From: Nonomuraea gerenzanensis
GTDB lineage: Bacteria > Actinomycetota > Actinomycetes > Streptosporangiales > Streptosporangiaceae
Length of the DNA: 64,000 nt
Direction of reading: 5' to 3'
Assembly (NCBI RefSeq): GCF_020215645.1
Contig: NZ_CP084058.1
Location: forward strand, 9,982,001-10,046,000
Notes under the pieces: generated by a model
Told to the model about the DNA's origin: nothing
Database searches by the model: none
Seen by the model: the letters and a program-made list of their open reading frames with translations, nothing else
Part shown: positions 53,444 to 62,476 of the stretch, piece after piece
Numbering within the stretch: position 1 is the stretch's first letter
Layout of the letters: each line of letters begins with the position of its first letter
Position numbers and translations under genes: made by a program

Positions 53444-54082
53444 ATGCTCTCCACCACACCACGCACCACCCTGGGCCGCTCCAAGGAACGCGGCAGCACC
53501 GACAGGGACGACCTGTACGAGGTGCTCGACACCGGCCTGATCTGCCATCTGGGCGTGGTCGTGAACGGCCACCCCATGGTCGTGCCCACCGGCTACGGGC
53601 GCCTCGGCGACACCCTCTACCTGCACGGCTCCACCGGCGCCCGCTCGCTGCGCACCGGCTCGGAGACCGACGTCTGCGTGACGGTCACGCACCTGGACGG
53701 CATCGTGCTGGCCCGCTCGATCTTCCACCACTCCGTCAACTACCGCTCGGCGATGATCTACGGCAGGGCCCGCCTGGTGACGGACGACGACGAGCGCGAG
53801 CAGGGGCTGCGCGCCCTGGCCGAGCAGCTCGCCCCCGGCCAGTGGGACTACGTGCGCCGGCCGTCGCGCAAGGAGCTGGCCGCCACGGCCGTGCTGGCGC
53901 TGTCGCTGGAGGAGGCGTCGGTCAAGATCAGGCGCGGCGGGCCGGTGGACGAGGAGGAGGACTACGACCTGCCGGTGTGGGCCGGGGTGCTGCCCCTGGT
54001 CACGTCGTGGGGCGCACCCGAACCCGATTCGGTGCTCCCAGAAGGTATCGAGGCACCGGTTCACATCCTCCATCGGGAGTAG
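53444..54082 (+). CDS. Pyridoxamine 5'-phosphate oxidase-like flavoprotein
   Basis: This is a 212-aa split-barrel protein. It contains the flavin-binding PNPOx-like core (CHLGVVVNGHPMVVPTGYGR ... LYLHGSTGARSL ... SVNYRSAMIYGRAR, quoted in parts). Members bind FMN or F420 and reduce or oxidise varied substrates. It is divergent from the MocR regulator, which fits a vitamin-B6-related role, although such proteins are diverse. Confidence 0.85.
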   Translation: MLSTTPRTTLGRSKERGSTDRDDLYEVLDTGLICHLGVVVNGHPMVVPTGYGRLGDTLYLHGSTGARSLRTGSETDVCVTVTHLDGIVLARSIFHHSVNYRSAMIYGRARLVTDDDEREQGLRALAEQLAPGQWDYVRRPSRKELAATAVLALSLEEASVKIRRGGPVDEEEDYDLPVWAGVLPLVTSWGAPEPDSVLPEGIEAPVHILHRE

Positions 54083-54168
54083 TTCCATATTTCCGGAACC
54101 ACCTGGAAAACCTGAGCTCATGATCGCACGTCTCATCAGGTGGGCCGGCTCCTGATGGGAGAGGCAAA

Positions 54169-56760
54169 ATGGAGTGGAGCGCTCCCGGTTATACAGAGAT
54201 CAAGCAGCTCGGGGCGGGCGCGAGCGGACGCGTCGTGCTCGCCGTGCACGACGAGACCGGCGTCAGGGTCGCGATCAAGTACCTGTCCCAGGAGCTGTTG
54301 CGGGATGCCTCCGCCCTGGCCAGGTTCCAGTCGGAGGCCAGGCTGCTGACCACGCTGCGCGACCCGCACATCGCCACGATGTGGGAGTACATCCAGGACG
54401 ACGGCGGCGCCGCCATCGTGATGGAGCTGGTCAACGGCGTCTCCCTGCGCGCGCTGTTACGCGAGAGCGGCACGACCGAGCCCGAGGCCGCGCTCGTCGT
54501 GCTGAAGGGCTCACTGCTCGGCCTCGCCAGGGCGCACGCCATGGGCCTGGTGCACAAGGACTACAAGCCGGAGAACGTGCTCGTCCGCGACGACGGTGAC
54601 AGCAAGCTCGTCGACTTCGGCATCGCGGTCCGCCAGGGCACCGCCGCCCAGCCCGAGGGCACGCCCGCGTACATGGCGCCGGAGCTGTGGGATGGCCGCC
54701 CCGCCTCGCCCGCCACCGACGTGTACGCGGCCACCGCCGTCTTCTTCGAATGCCTGACCGGGCACCGGCCGTACCGGTCCACCGAGCCCAGCGTCCTGGG
54801 CTACCAGCACGTGCATGCCCCGGTGCCGTTCCACGACGCGCCGGAGCCCGTACGGGACCTGGTGCGGCGCGGGCTGGCCAAGGAGCCGGAGCGGCGGCCC
54901 GACGGCGCGCTGACGTTCGTGGCCGAGCTGGAGGCCGTGGCGGTGGCGGCGTACGGCGAGGACTGGGAGGAGCGGGGCAGGCGGCGGCTGGCCGCGCTGG
55001 TCGCCCTGCTGGCCCTGTTGTGGCCGATGCCCGCGACGGCGCCGCCCGAGGCTGCCACGTCGCTGGCCAGGACCGTGTTCGACCGCCTGCGCGGCAGCAC
55101 CGGGGAGAGCGCGCGGCGCATGGTGCAGGCGAACTCGCGGCGGCTGTGGATGGGCGGCGCGGTGAGCGCGGCGGCGGCCGTGGCGGTGGTGGTCGTCCTG
55201 GCCAACAGGCAACCGCCCGAGGAGCCGTTCGGGGCGGCGAGGGCCGTGCCGCCGAGCCGGATCGCGACCGCGCCCGTCGCCGGGACGCCCAGCTCGCAGC
55301 CGCCCGTCTCGCCGCCGGAGTCCTCGCCCCCGGAGTCGGAGCCCGTGCCCGACCTCACGCCGCAGGCCGTCCCGCAGACGTCGCCGGAGGCGGACCCGCC
55401 CGACGACGGCCCGCCCGACGACGGCCCGCCCGACTCACGGCCCGAGCCGCCGGACGCGACCACCCGGCCCGCGACGAACCAGCCGACCACCGGCGCGCCC
55501 ACCACCCCACCGACGACCCCGCCGACCACTCCGCCGACGACCCCGACCACCACACCACCCACCACCCCGACCACCACACCACCCACGACTCCGCCCACCA
55601 CCCCGCCGACGACGCCGCCGACCACGCCGCCCACCACCCCACCGACGACACCTCCCACCACGCCGCCCACCACCCCGCCGACGACGCCACCCACCACTCC
55701 GCCCACCACCCCACCGACGACGCCGACCACCGAGAAGCCGGCGCCGGTCACCTCGGTGCTCGCGGTGACCGTGGGCGACATCACGATCGGCGAGAACGGC
55801 GTGGCGGCCAGCACCATCGGCCTGCGCACCAGCGGCACCGGCGCCGTCACCGCCATCGCGACCTGGACGGCACCCGGCGAGGAGGGCCGCACCGAGCGCG
55901 TCCCGCTCAGCGGCGCGGGCACCTACACCGAGCGGCTGACCTGGTCGCTGGGCGAGCGCGCGTGCGGCAAGACGGTCACCCTGACCGTCACCACCTCCCC
56001 CGCGCCCGCCGGCGGCCCCCGCTCGGCCTCCAGGACCCTGCCGGCCTGCCCGACCGAGGTGACCGCGCTGAACGTCACGCTCAGCCTGCCCGCCGCCCCC
56101 GCCCGAGCCGCCACCGCGCGGGTCCGGCTCACGGCCGGCGGCACCGGCGAGATCCCGGTCAGCGCCCGGTTCGCCGTCGACGGCGACCCGGTGGCCACCC
56201 GATCCGCGACCTGGTCGGGGCGCACCTCGTACAACGACGTCTTCCGGCACGTCTTCCGGTCGCGGCCCTGCGGCTCGACACTGTCGGTGCAGGTGAGCGC
56301 GGGCGGCAGGACCGACAGCGCGCGTGTCTCCGTCCCCTGCCCGCCGCGCGTGCGGCAGGTCTCGATCGGCGAGGTCACCACCAAGGGCGGGCTCAGCGCG
56401 CCCGTCAGCGTCACCGCGGGCAACACCCAGCCCGTACGGCTGACGGTCAGGTTCAGAGCCGGCGAGTCCACGGACAGCCAGACGGTCACCCTGTCGGGCG
56501 ACACCTCCTACCGCCGGGTCCTCGGCTACGAGACGCGGCTGCCCTGCGGCACGAGCTGGTCGGTGACGGCCTCCACGGTGCCGGCGGCGGCGAACGGCAC
56601 CGCCACCCGCAGCGGCACCACGCCGAAGTGCCCCGAGGAAGAGCCCACCAAGGAACCCACGAAGGAGCCCACGAAGGAACCGACCAAGGAGCCGACCAAG
56701 GAGCCGACGCAAGAGGCGACCAAGGAGCCGGACCCCGAGTCCCCGGACACCGTTGAGTGA
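54169..56760 (+). CDS. Transmembrane Ser/Thr protein kinase with Thr-Pro stalk and three extracellular repeats
   Basis: This is an 863-aa protein. The kinase domain (about 7-265) has GAGASG (P-loop), K37 in VAIK, E56, D149 in DFG and APE, but the catalytic loop reads H129-K-D131-YKPEN, with Lys in place of Arg. A conserved YGEDWEERGRRRLAAL segment and a short hydrophobic stretch (about 274-290) precede the main helix (328-345). Outside lie a Pro/Thr repeat stalk, three about 90-residue beta domains each with a Cys pair, and a C-terminal KEPT repeat. It lacks PASTA domains, so its signal is probably not muropeptide. GGAGAGG before the ATG. Confidence 0.88.
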   Translation: MEWSAPGYTEIKQLGAGASGRVVLAVHDETGVRVAIKYLSQELLRDASALARFQSEARLLTTLRDPHIATMWEYIQDDGGAAIVMELVNGVSLRALLRESGTTEPEAALVVLKGSLLGLARAHAMGLVHKDYKPENVLVRDDGDSKLVDFGIAVRQGTAAQPEGTPAYMAPELWDGRPASPATDVYAATAVFFECLTGHRPYRSTEPSVLGYQHVHAPVPFHDAPEPVRDLVRRGLAKEPERRPDGALTFVAELEAVAVAAYGEDWEERGRRRLAALVALLALLWPMPATAPPEAATSLARTVFDRLRGSTGESARRMVQANSRRLWMGGAVSAAAAVAVVVVLANRQPPEEPFGAARAVPPSRIATAPVAGTPSSQPPVSPPESSPPESEPVPDLTPQAVPQTSPEADPPDDGPPDDGPPDSRPEPPDATTRPATNQPTTGAPTTPPTTPPTTPPTTPTTTPPTTPTTTPPTTPPTTPPTTPPTTPPTTPPTTPPTTPPTTPPTTPPTTPPTTPPTTPTTEKPAPVTSVLAVTVGDITIGENGVAASTIGLRTSGTGAVTAIATWTAPGEEGRTERVPLSGAGTYTERLTWSLGERACGKTVTLTVTTSPAPAGGPRSASRTLPACPTEVTALNVTLSLPAAPARAATARVRLTAGGTGEIPVSARFAVDGDPVATRSATWSGRTSYNDVFRHVFRSRPCGSTLSVQVSAGGRTDSARVSVPCPPRVRQVSIGEVTTKGGLSAPVSVTAGNTQPVRLTVRFRAGESTDSQTVTLSGDTSYRRVLGYETRLPCGTSWSVTASTVPAAANGTATRSGTTPKCPEEEPTKEPTKEPTKEPTKEPTKEPTQEATKEPDPESPDTVE
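55495..55733. repeat. Degenerate 12-bp repeat coding TTPP stalk
   Basis: About 20 degenerate copies of a 12-bp unit such as ACCACCCCGCCG code (TTPP)n with some TTPT. Likely hypervariable in length. Confidence 0.85.
56641..56735. repeat. 12-bp repeat coding the KEPT tail of the kinase
   Basis: Seven to eight copies of a unit like AAGGAGCCCACG code KEPTKEPT at the extreme C-terminus, an alternating charge and proline stretch suited to spanning the wall. Confidence 0.8.
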
Positions 56761-56867
56761 TATTTATCCAGTTGTCGTATATCGGTAGCGGGAAAGCGGT
56801 TGACTCTGGTTAAGCTACGGACCGTTTGATGAGGGTGGGGGCCCACAGAACTCCAGAGGAGTCCGTT

Positions 56868-58499
56868 ATGTACGGTGATGGGCCATGGGGGGTCCCCGGC
56901 TACACCGAGGTGCGTGAGCTAGGCTCCGGCGCGGCCGGCCGGGTGGTCCTGGCCACGCGCGACTACGACGGCGCGGAAGTCGCCATCAAGTACCTCAGCG
57001 ACGAGCTGAGATCCGACGTCGGGTTCGTCGCCAGGTTCCGGCACGAGGCCCGCTTATTGGCCACGCTGCAGAGCCAGTACCACGCGAGACTGATCGACTA
57101 CGTCGAGGCCGGGCAGGGCGCGGCCATCGTGATGGAGCTGGTCAACGGCGTCTCGCTGCGCGAGCTCCTCAGGTCCGAAGGGCCCACCGGGCCCGAGGCG
57201 GCGCTGACCGTGCTCAAGGGCTCGCTGCTCGGCCTGGCCTCCGCGCACGCGATCGGCGTCGTGCACCGCGACTTCAAGCCCGAGAACGTCATGGTGCGCG
57301 GTGACGGCACCAGCAAGCTCGTGGACTTCGGCATCGCCGTCCGGGTCGGCGAGGACGCCGGCGCCGCGGGCACGCCGCCGTACATGGCGCCCGAGCAGTG
57401 GTCGGGCGCGCCGGCCGGGCCCGCGACCGACGTGTACGCGGCCACCGTCGTGTTCTTCGAGTGCCTGACCGGCATGCGTCCCTTCCGCGCGCCCAACATG
57501 GCGGCGCTGGCCCGCCAGCACCAGAGCGCGCCGCCACCGGTCGAGGAGGTTCCCGGGCCGCTGCAGGGGCTGGTCGAGCGCGGCCTGGCCAAGGACGCGG
57601 CGGAGCGCCCGCCCTCGGCGGAGGCGTTCCTGACCGAGCTGGAGGCCGTGGCCGCCGAGGCGTACGGCCCGGACTGGGAGGAGCGCGGCCGGCGCCGCCT
57701 GGCCGCCCTGGCGGGCCTGCTGGTGCTGCTGTTCCCCAGCGTGCTGGACGAGCCGGCCGAGACGCGGACCTCGCTCGCCGAGACCCGCTTCACCGAGCCC
57801 ACGCGGTTCCTGAGCAAGCTGCCCGCCAAGATCGCCATGGGCGCGGTGGGCGCCGGCGTGCTGGTCGCCGCGGTGGTGGTCATCCTGAGCTCCGGGTCGG
57901 CCGAGCCGGTGCTGCAGGCGCAGACCAGCACGGTCACGCCGGTCACCACCGAGGCCGCCACGCCCGAGCCCGTGGAGACGACGCCGGAGGAGACCGCCGA
58001 GCCCACCCCCGAGGAGACCACTCCCGAGGCCACCCCGGCGGACACGGACACCGCCGCGCCCCCGGTCGTCCAGCCGACCACCACCGTCAAGCCGACCAAG
58101 ACGGCCACCCCCACGCCGGTGAAGACGCCGGCCAAGACCAGGAAGCCCACCCCCAGCCGCACTCCCACGCCGACCCCGAGCCCCGACCCGCCGATGAGCG
58201 GCGAGGCGGGTGACCCGGCGCCGTCCACCACGAGGCCGACCACCGCGAGCGCGACCCCCACCCCGGTCCCGGTCACCTCGACCCCGACGAACTCCTCGCC
58301 CCCGGTCACGACGACCCCGACGAACGACGACACCGGGGAGCCGGGCGGTGGCGGCCAGGAGCCCACGGTCACGCCGGAGGATCCGCGAAGGGGCGCCGCC
58401 GGCGCACTGCTCGCGCTCGGCCTGGTGACTACGGGCGCACTACCGGTCACACTTGCGGTGAGGCGCCGGATGGCGGGACGCCACAGAAGGAAGCGCTAG
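56868..58499 (+). CDS. Transmembrane Ser/Thr protein kinase
   Basis: This is a 543-aa protein. The kinase (about 11-270) is canonical: GSGAAG loop, K41, E60, HRDFKPEN (133-140), D153-F-G and APE. As in the preceding kinase, the domain ends with YGPDWEERGRRRLAAL and a short hydrophobic patch. The main helix (322-341) leads to a Thr/Pro-rich extracellular stretch, and a second helix (about 515-533) near the C-terminus ends in a basic tail, so the outer loop is tethered at both ends. AGGAG lies 6 nt before the ATG at 56868. It is followed after 22 bp by the pseudokinase gene. Confidence 0.88.
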   Translation: MYGDGPWGVPGYTEVRELGSGAAGRVVLATRDYDGAEVAIKYLSDELRSDVGFVARFRHEARLLATLQSQYHARLIDYVEAGQGAAIVMELVNGVSLRELLRSEGPTGPEAALTVLKGSLLGLASAHAIGVVHRDFKPENVMVRGDGTSKLVDFGIAVRVGEDAGAAGTPPYMAPEQWSGAPAGPATDVYAATVVFFECLTGMRPFRAPNMAALARQHQSAPPPVEEVPGPLQGLVERGLAKDAAERPPSAEAFLTELEAVAAEAYGPDWEERGRRRLAALAGLLVLLFPSVLDEPAETRTSLAETRFTEPTRFLSKLPAKIAMGAVGAGVLVAAVVVILSSGSAEPVLQAQTSTVTPVTTEAATPEPVETTPEETAEPTPEETTPEATPADTDTAAPPVVQPTTTVKPTKTATPTPVKTPAKTRKPTPSRTPTPTPSPDPPMSGEAGDPAPSTTRPTTASATPTPVPVTSTPTNSSPPVTTTPTNDDTGEPGGGGQEPTVTPEDPRRGAAGALLALGLVTTGALPVTLAVRRRMAGRHRRKR

Positions 58500-58521
58500 A
58501 CGCGGCCGGGGGGCAACGGCG

Positions 58522-59928
58522 ATGGACAACCCTGGAAACGGTATCGCCGGGTTCCGGCTCACGGAGCACACCTGGATGACCGAGCTCGGCAACTGGATCG
58601 ACGCCATCTCACCCGACGGGCGCAGAGCCGGCGCCCTGCTGTTCGACCCCAAGCTCATCGGCCTGCCCGGCGTGCGCGAGCGCGTCGTCCAGGCGGTCAT
58701 GACCGACCAGCGGCTCGTGCTGGCGGGGCTGACCGGGCTGATCCCCGTGGCCGACGTGGTCGCGGCCGGCGACCAGGTGTGGCTGCTGACCGCGCAGGCC
58801 GTCAGCCCCACGCTGGCCGACCTGCTCGCCGCCGGGCCCATCGATCCGAACGGGGCGGCGTCCCTGCTGGTGGAGACCGCCCAGACGCTCCTCGCGCTGC
58901 ACGCCGCCGGAACCACGCACGGCTCTGTGCACCCGGGCACGGTGGTGATCACCGCGGAGGGCGTCTCGCTGCTGTCGGAGCGCGGGCTGTCCGACGCCAT
59001 CCGCGCCCAGGTCTCGCAGCGCGAGCGGGACGCGGCGGGCTGGGCCTCGCTGGCCCGCGGCCTGGCCGCCTCCTTCGGGCGCGACGTGCCCGAGTCGGCC
59101 GAGCTGTTCGAACGCGTCGCGGCCACCGCCCAGACCCTGGGCCTGGGCACCGCGCGCGACCTGCTGGTCAACGAGCGCGGGCGGCTGCCGGGCGGCAGGA
59201 TCAGCAGGGACGGCCTGGCGCGGGCGGCACGCGGGCGGTCGGCGTTCGCGCAGGCTCCGTCGTACGCCCGGCCGCCCGTCCCGACGCCGCAGGACGAGGG
59301 CGACATCGTCACGCTCCTGCGCGTGCCGGGGCCGTCCGCGGGGCCCGTCCGCTCCGGGATCGGCACGCAGCCTCAGGAGCCCCCTGCGGGGCCCGTCCAG
59401 TTCGGGCCGGGGGTGAGCACGCAGCCGCAGCAGGCCGAGACGCCGGCCCAGCGGATCTGGCGGGAGGGGCGCGGCGAGGCGGCCACCGTGCACCGCGGCG
59501 GCGGGCAGGCGGCCAGGGCGTCGCGGGCGCGGCGGCGGCGCACGATCCTGTCCGCGGCCGTGTTCGCGGTGATCATGGCGGGGGCGATCCTGGCCTGGTT
59601 CAGGCTGGGGAACGCGCCGGAGCTGGCGGTGAAGTCGATCAACGTGGTGGCGCCGAAGAAGACGCAGGGCTGCGGCAGCGCCGTCATGGTCACCGCGACC
59701 GTCGTGACGAACGGGGCGCCCGGCGAGATCACCTATGAATGGCGTAAGAACCTCGACAAGGAGATCGTCAAGGGAACGCTGCGCACCAAGGCCGACCAGA
59801 CCTCCTACACCGTGCCCCTGAGGTGGACCTTGCAGGGCAGGAGCAGCGTCAAGGCCACCGCCACGCTGCGCGTCCTCGCCCCGGGGCCGGTGCTCACCGA
59901 CAAAGCGAGCTTCACGTACAAGTGTTGA
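58522..59928 (+). CDS. Membrane-anchored pseudokinase
   Basis: This is a 468-aa protein. The N-terminal about 215 residues have the kinase fold pattern but HGS (133-135) replaces HRD, ERG (153-155) replaces DFG, the VAIK lysine and the glycine loop are missing, and HPGTVVIT stands where KPENV should be. It should not catalyse phosphotransfer. A proline-rich linker leads to one helix (about 341-360) and an extracellular Ig-like domain with cysteines (C384, C468). Located directly after two active kinases, it may serve as an allosteric partner or scaffold. Same operon by spacing. Confidence 0.75.
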   Translation: MDNPGNGIAGFRLTEHTWMTELGNWIDAISPDGRRAGALLFDPKLIGLPGVRERVVQAVMTDQRLVLAGLTGLIPVADVVAAGDQVWLLTAQAVSPTLADLLAAGPIDPNGAASLLVETAQTLLALHAAGTTHGSVHPGTVVITAEGVSLLSERGLSDAIRAQVSQRERDAAGWASLARGLAASFGRDVPESAELFERVAATAQTLGLGTARDLLVNERGRLPGGRISRDGLARAARGRSAFAQAPSYARPPVPTPQDEGDIVTLLRVPGPSAGPVRSGIGTQPQEPPAGPVQFGPGVSTQPQQAETPAQRIWREGRGEAATVHRGGGQAARASRARRRRTILSAAVFAVIMAGAILAWFRLGNAPELAVKSINVVAPKKTQGCGSAVMVTATVVTNGAPGEITYEWRKNLDKEIVKGTLRTKADQTSYTVPLRWTLQGRSSVKATATLRVLAPGPVLTDKASFTYKC

Positions 59929-59965
59929 TCGCTCGCCCGCCAATGCATCTCAAAGCGGTTCTTAC

Positions 59966-59971
59966 TAATCT
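59966..59971 (+). promoter_or_regulatory. Candidate leaderless -10 before the DUF2510 gene
   Basis: TAATCT lies 7 nt before the ATG at 59979, with no ribosome-binding site between. It suggests a separate promoter from the kinase genes. Confidence 0.45.
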
Positions 59972-59978
59972 GGCGCAC

Positions 59979-61088
59979 ATGACCACGCAGACCCCCGCGG
60001 GCTGGTACCCGGATCCCTATGGAGAGCCCCGGCTCCGCTGGTGGGACGGCAACCAGTGGACGGACGCCACCCATGCGCAGGAGCAGGGCCCGGCGCAGCC
60101 CCAGCAGCCGTCCTCCAGGCCCCAGCCCTCGCCCCAGCCCTCGACGCAGCAGTCGCCCCAGCAGCAGTCCGGCCCCGGCTGGTCCGTGACGCCGGCCAAC
60201 CCCACGGCCCAGTTCGGCCAGCCGACGTACGGGCAGGGCGCCTACGGCGCGCCCACGGCGCCCACCCAGCAACAGCAGCAGCCGCAGTGGGGCGGCGCGC
60301 CGCTGCCCGGCCCCGGCTACGGGCCGCCGCCCAAGCAGGGCAACCCGCTGCCCTGGGTGTTCGGCGGGCTGGCGGCACTGCTCGTGATCGCGTTGATCGT
60401 GGTCGCCGGGATCTTCTTCATCAACAGCGGCGACTCGGGCAACACGGCGCAGCCGAGGCGGAGCGACACGTTCGAGCCGCAGCAGCCGCCCACGAACGAG
60501 CCCCCGTCGCAGCAGCCCCGGCCCAGCCAGGGCGGCGAGTTCCCGCAGCCGGTCGACGGGGTCGTCACCGACCCGCGGGCCGGGGTCTCCTTCCAGGTGC
60601 CGGAGGGCTGGGACGTCGCCGTCCCCTCCGACGTCAACAGCGGCAACCCCACCGACCAGCAGTTCAGCGCCGGGGTGAAGGAGGTCTCGCACGAGAACTA
60701 CCAGGGCGACGGCGACTGGATCGGCAACGTCTACACCGGCGTGCTGAACGAGCTCTACCCCTACACCGGCGTCGCGGGCATGGGCGACACGGTCAAGGCC
60801 GTCTTCGTGCACTTCTCCACGGAGTACTACCAGCTCGCGCACGAGAGCAAGGTCGTGGCCGACAAGGCCATGAAGATCGGCGATCGGGACGCGTACGTGC
60901 TGCAGTTCGAGCTGGACTTCACCAAGATCTCGGAGGAGAACGGCTACAAGTGGAAGAAGGAGAACGGGGCGATCGTGCTGATGGACCGCGGCCAGGGTCA
61001 GAGCCCGGCGATCATCTACGTGTCCGTTCCCGACAATCTCGGCACGGACGTGGTCAGCGAGGTCATCGGCTCGCTCAAGCCCGCCTGA
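59979..61088 (+). CDS. DUF2510 membrane protein
   Basis: This is a 369-aa protein. The N-terminal module AGWYPDPYGEPRLRWWDG followed by QWT is DUF2510, a small cytoplasmic tryptophan-rich domain. A Gln/Pro-rich linker, one helix (about 127-147) and an extracellular alpha/beta domain (about 195-369) follow. The outer domain (VSFQVPEGWDV ... AYVLQFELDF) resembles lipoprotein LpqN/PsbP-like folds. Function unknown; the linker has Thr and Ser that the neighbouring kinases could modify. Starts upstream (ATG 59943) lack support. Confidence 0.75.
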   Translation: MTTQTPAGWYPDPYGEPRLRWWDGNQWTDATHAQEQGPAQPQQPSSRPQPSPQPSTQQSPQQQSGPGWSVTPANPTAQFGQPTYGQGAYGAPTAPTQQQQQPQWGGAPLPGPGYGPPPKQGNPLPWVFGGLAALLVIALIVVAGIFFINSGDSGNTAQPRRSDTFEPQQPPTNEPPSQQPRPSQGGEFPQPVDGVVTDPRAGVSFQVPEGWDVAVPSDVNSGNPTDQQFSAGVKEVSHENYQGDGDWIGNVYTGVLNELYPYTGVAGMGDTVKAVFVHFSTEYYQLAHESKVVADKAMKIGDRDAYVLQFELDFTKISEENGYKWKKENGAIVLMDRGQGQSPAIIYVSVPDNLGTDVVSEVIGSLKPA

Positions 61089-61156
61089 CCGGTGGCACTA
61101 GGCTGGTGGTGTAACAAGCGGGCGGATCGCTCCGAGCCGCTGGGCGAGGAGATCGT

Positions 61157-61750
61157 ATGAGTGACTTGCTGGTCTGGATCGACTGCGAGATGACCGGGCT
61201 CGACCTGAGCCGCGACGCGCTCGTCGAGGTGGCGTGCGTCATCACCGACAGCGAGCTCAATCAGCTGGACGAGGGTGTCGACGTGGTCATCAAGCCGCCA
61301 CCGGAGTCGCTGGAGCAGATGTCGCAGGTCGTACGCGAGATGCACACCGCCTCGGGGCTGCTGCCCGAGCTGGCGGGCGGCGTGACGCTGTCCGAGGCGG
61401 AGTCGCTGGTGCTCGACTACATCCGCCGCCACGTGCCCGAGCCGAAGAAGGCCCCGCTCTGCGGCAACTCGATCGGCACGGACCGCACGTTCATCGCGCG
61501 CGACATGCCCGGGGTGGATGCGTATTTGCACTACCGGATGATCGACGTCTCGTCGATCAAGGAGCTGGTACGCCGCTGGTATCCACGGGTCTACTTCGCG
61601 GCCCCGGAAAAGCAGGGCGGACACCGTGCTCTGGCGGACATCACGGAGAGCATCAGGGAGCTGCGCTACTACCGCGCGGCCATCTTCGTGGGCCAGCCCG
61701 GCCCCGATTCGACCACGGCCAGAGCCCTGGCTGAGCGCGTCAGCGGTTAA
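61157..61750 (+). CDS. orn: Oligoribonuclease
   Basis: This 197-aa DEDDh 3'-5' exonuclease degrades 2-5-mer RNAs and pGpG. All motifs are visible: WIDCEMTG (D and E), the [11 protein letters not shown]sp, and [11 protein letters not shown] (His and Asp). Length and sequence are typical for actinobacteria. GAGGAG lies 5 nt before the ATG. It is directly upstream of tRNA-His. Confidence 0.95.
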   Translation: MSDLLVWIDCEMTGLDLSRDALVEVACVITDSELNQLDEGVDVVIKPPPESLEQMSQVVREMHTASGLLPELAGGVTLSEAESLVLDYIRRHVPEPKKAPLCGNSIGTDRTFIARDMPGVDAYLHYRMIDVSSIKELVRRWYPRVYFAAPEKQGGHRALADITESIRELRYYRAAIFVGQPGPDSTTARALAERVSG

Positions 61751-61818
61751 TCGAGTGGCGTAAAGACTCCCGAATCCCGCTACACTTTTCCTGTGCCGCC
61801 TCACCGCGGGTGGCCATG

Positions 61819-61894
61819 GTGGGTGTAGCTCAGTTGGCAGAGCGCCAGGTTGTGGTCCTGGATGTCGAGGGTTCAAGTCCCTTCACTCACCCCA
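61819..61894 (+). tRNA. tRNA-His (anticodon GTG)
   Basis: The cloverleaf folds fully: acceptor GTGGGTG/CACTCAC, anticodon stem CCAGG/CCTGG with loop TTGTGGT (anticodon GTG), T-arm with TTCAAGT, and an encoded CCA. A G at 61818 and C at position 73 match the extra G-1:C73 pair that marks tRNA-His. TACACT at 61781-61786 is a plausible -10. Confidence 0.97.
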
Positions 61895-61898
61895 CGGC

Positions 61899-61937
61899 GA
61901 ACGGCCGGTCCTTCTGGACCGGCCGTTCGCGTTTTCT
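61899..61937 (+). terminator. Strong intrinsic terminator after tRNA-His
   Basis: GAACGGCCGGTCC pairs perfectly with GGACCGGCCGTTC over a TTCT loop (61899-61928) and is followed by GCGTTTTCTT, the best intrinsic terminator in the window. Confidence 0.92.
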
Positions 61938-62051
61938 TCCGGGTAACCCCCCAAATCATGACAATGCGGGTTATGCTCGCTGTCTAACGCTAACGCCGGC
62001 AGCACGGGGGCCATCGGCGATCTTGACCGTCTGCGCGCCCCCGGAGGCCGG

Positions 62052-62276
62052 ATGAGAGTCGACGACGCAGCTTTCGATAGCGTGTTCACGTCCTTGAGCA
62101 AGCGTGAAGCCGAGGTCATGGACCTGATCGCCACTGGTCAGTCCAACGGGCAGATCGCGCAGCGACTGTTTCTCAGCGAGAAGACGGTCAAGAATCACGT
62201 CAACCGGATCTATGCCAAGTTGGGGGTGGATTCCAGGGTGACGGCGATCGGGTTGTGGCGGTCGCGGCGGCAGTAG
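62052..62276 (+). CDS. Stand-alone LuxR/GerE helix-turn-helix protein
   Basis: This 74-aa protein consists only of a LuxR-type DNA-binding domain ([20 protein letters not shown], then [20 protein letters not shown]). There is no receiver or ligand domain and no room for one upstream. Such minimal proteins occur in actinobacteria (WhiE/GerE-like) and may act as constitutive DNA binders or heterodimer partners. GGAGG lies 4 nt before the ATG. Confidence 0.88.
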   Translation: MRVDDAAFDSVFTSLSKREAEVMDLIATGQSNGQIAQRLFLSEKTVKNHVNRIYAKLGVDSRVTAIGLWRSRRQ

Positions 62277-62364
62277 CGATCGGCGACTGCTTTCACCGGT
62301 GCCCGGGGTGGTCGCGGTGCGCCGCGTTCCTCCGGGCGCGTTGCCCCGCGTCCTCGCCGTGCGC

Positions 62365-62423
62365 GTCGCGCCGGGCTCCGCCGCACACCGTCGTGCCGGG
62401 CTCCGCCGCACACCGTCGCGCCG
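62365..62423. repeat. 25-bp tandem repeat between the LuxR-type and XRE genes
   Basis: Units starting GTCGCGCCGGGCTCCGCCGC repeat at 62365 and 62390, with a partial copy at 62415. They lie in the 200-nt gene-free gap between two convergent stop codons. Confidence 0.8.
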
Positions 62424-62476
62424 ACGCGGCGCCCGACCGGCCGTGCACGCCGGCCCCGGCGCGCAGACAGGCACTG

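Noticed and set aside
55495..55733. Regular repeats that might be a CRISPR array
   Set aside because: They are in-frame codons for a Thr-Pro stalk with no unique spacers and no cas genes nearby.
58420..58499. LPxTG-like sorting signal (LPVT) at the end of the second kinase
   Set aside because: LPVT lies inside the hydrophobic helix and the fifth residue is Leu, so it is not a sortase site.
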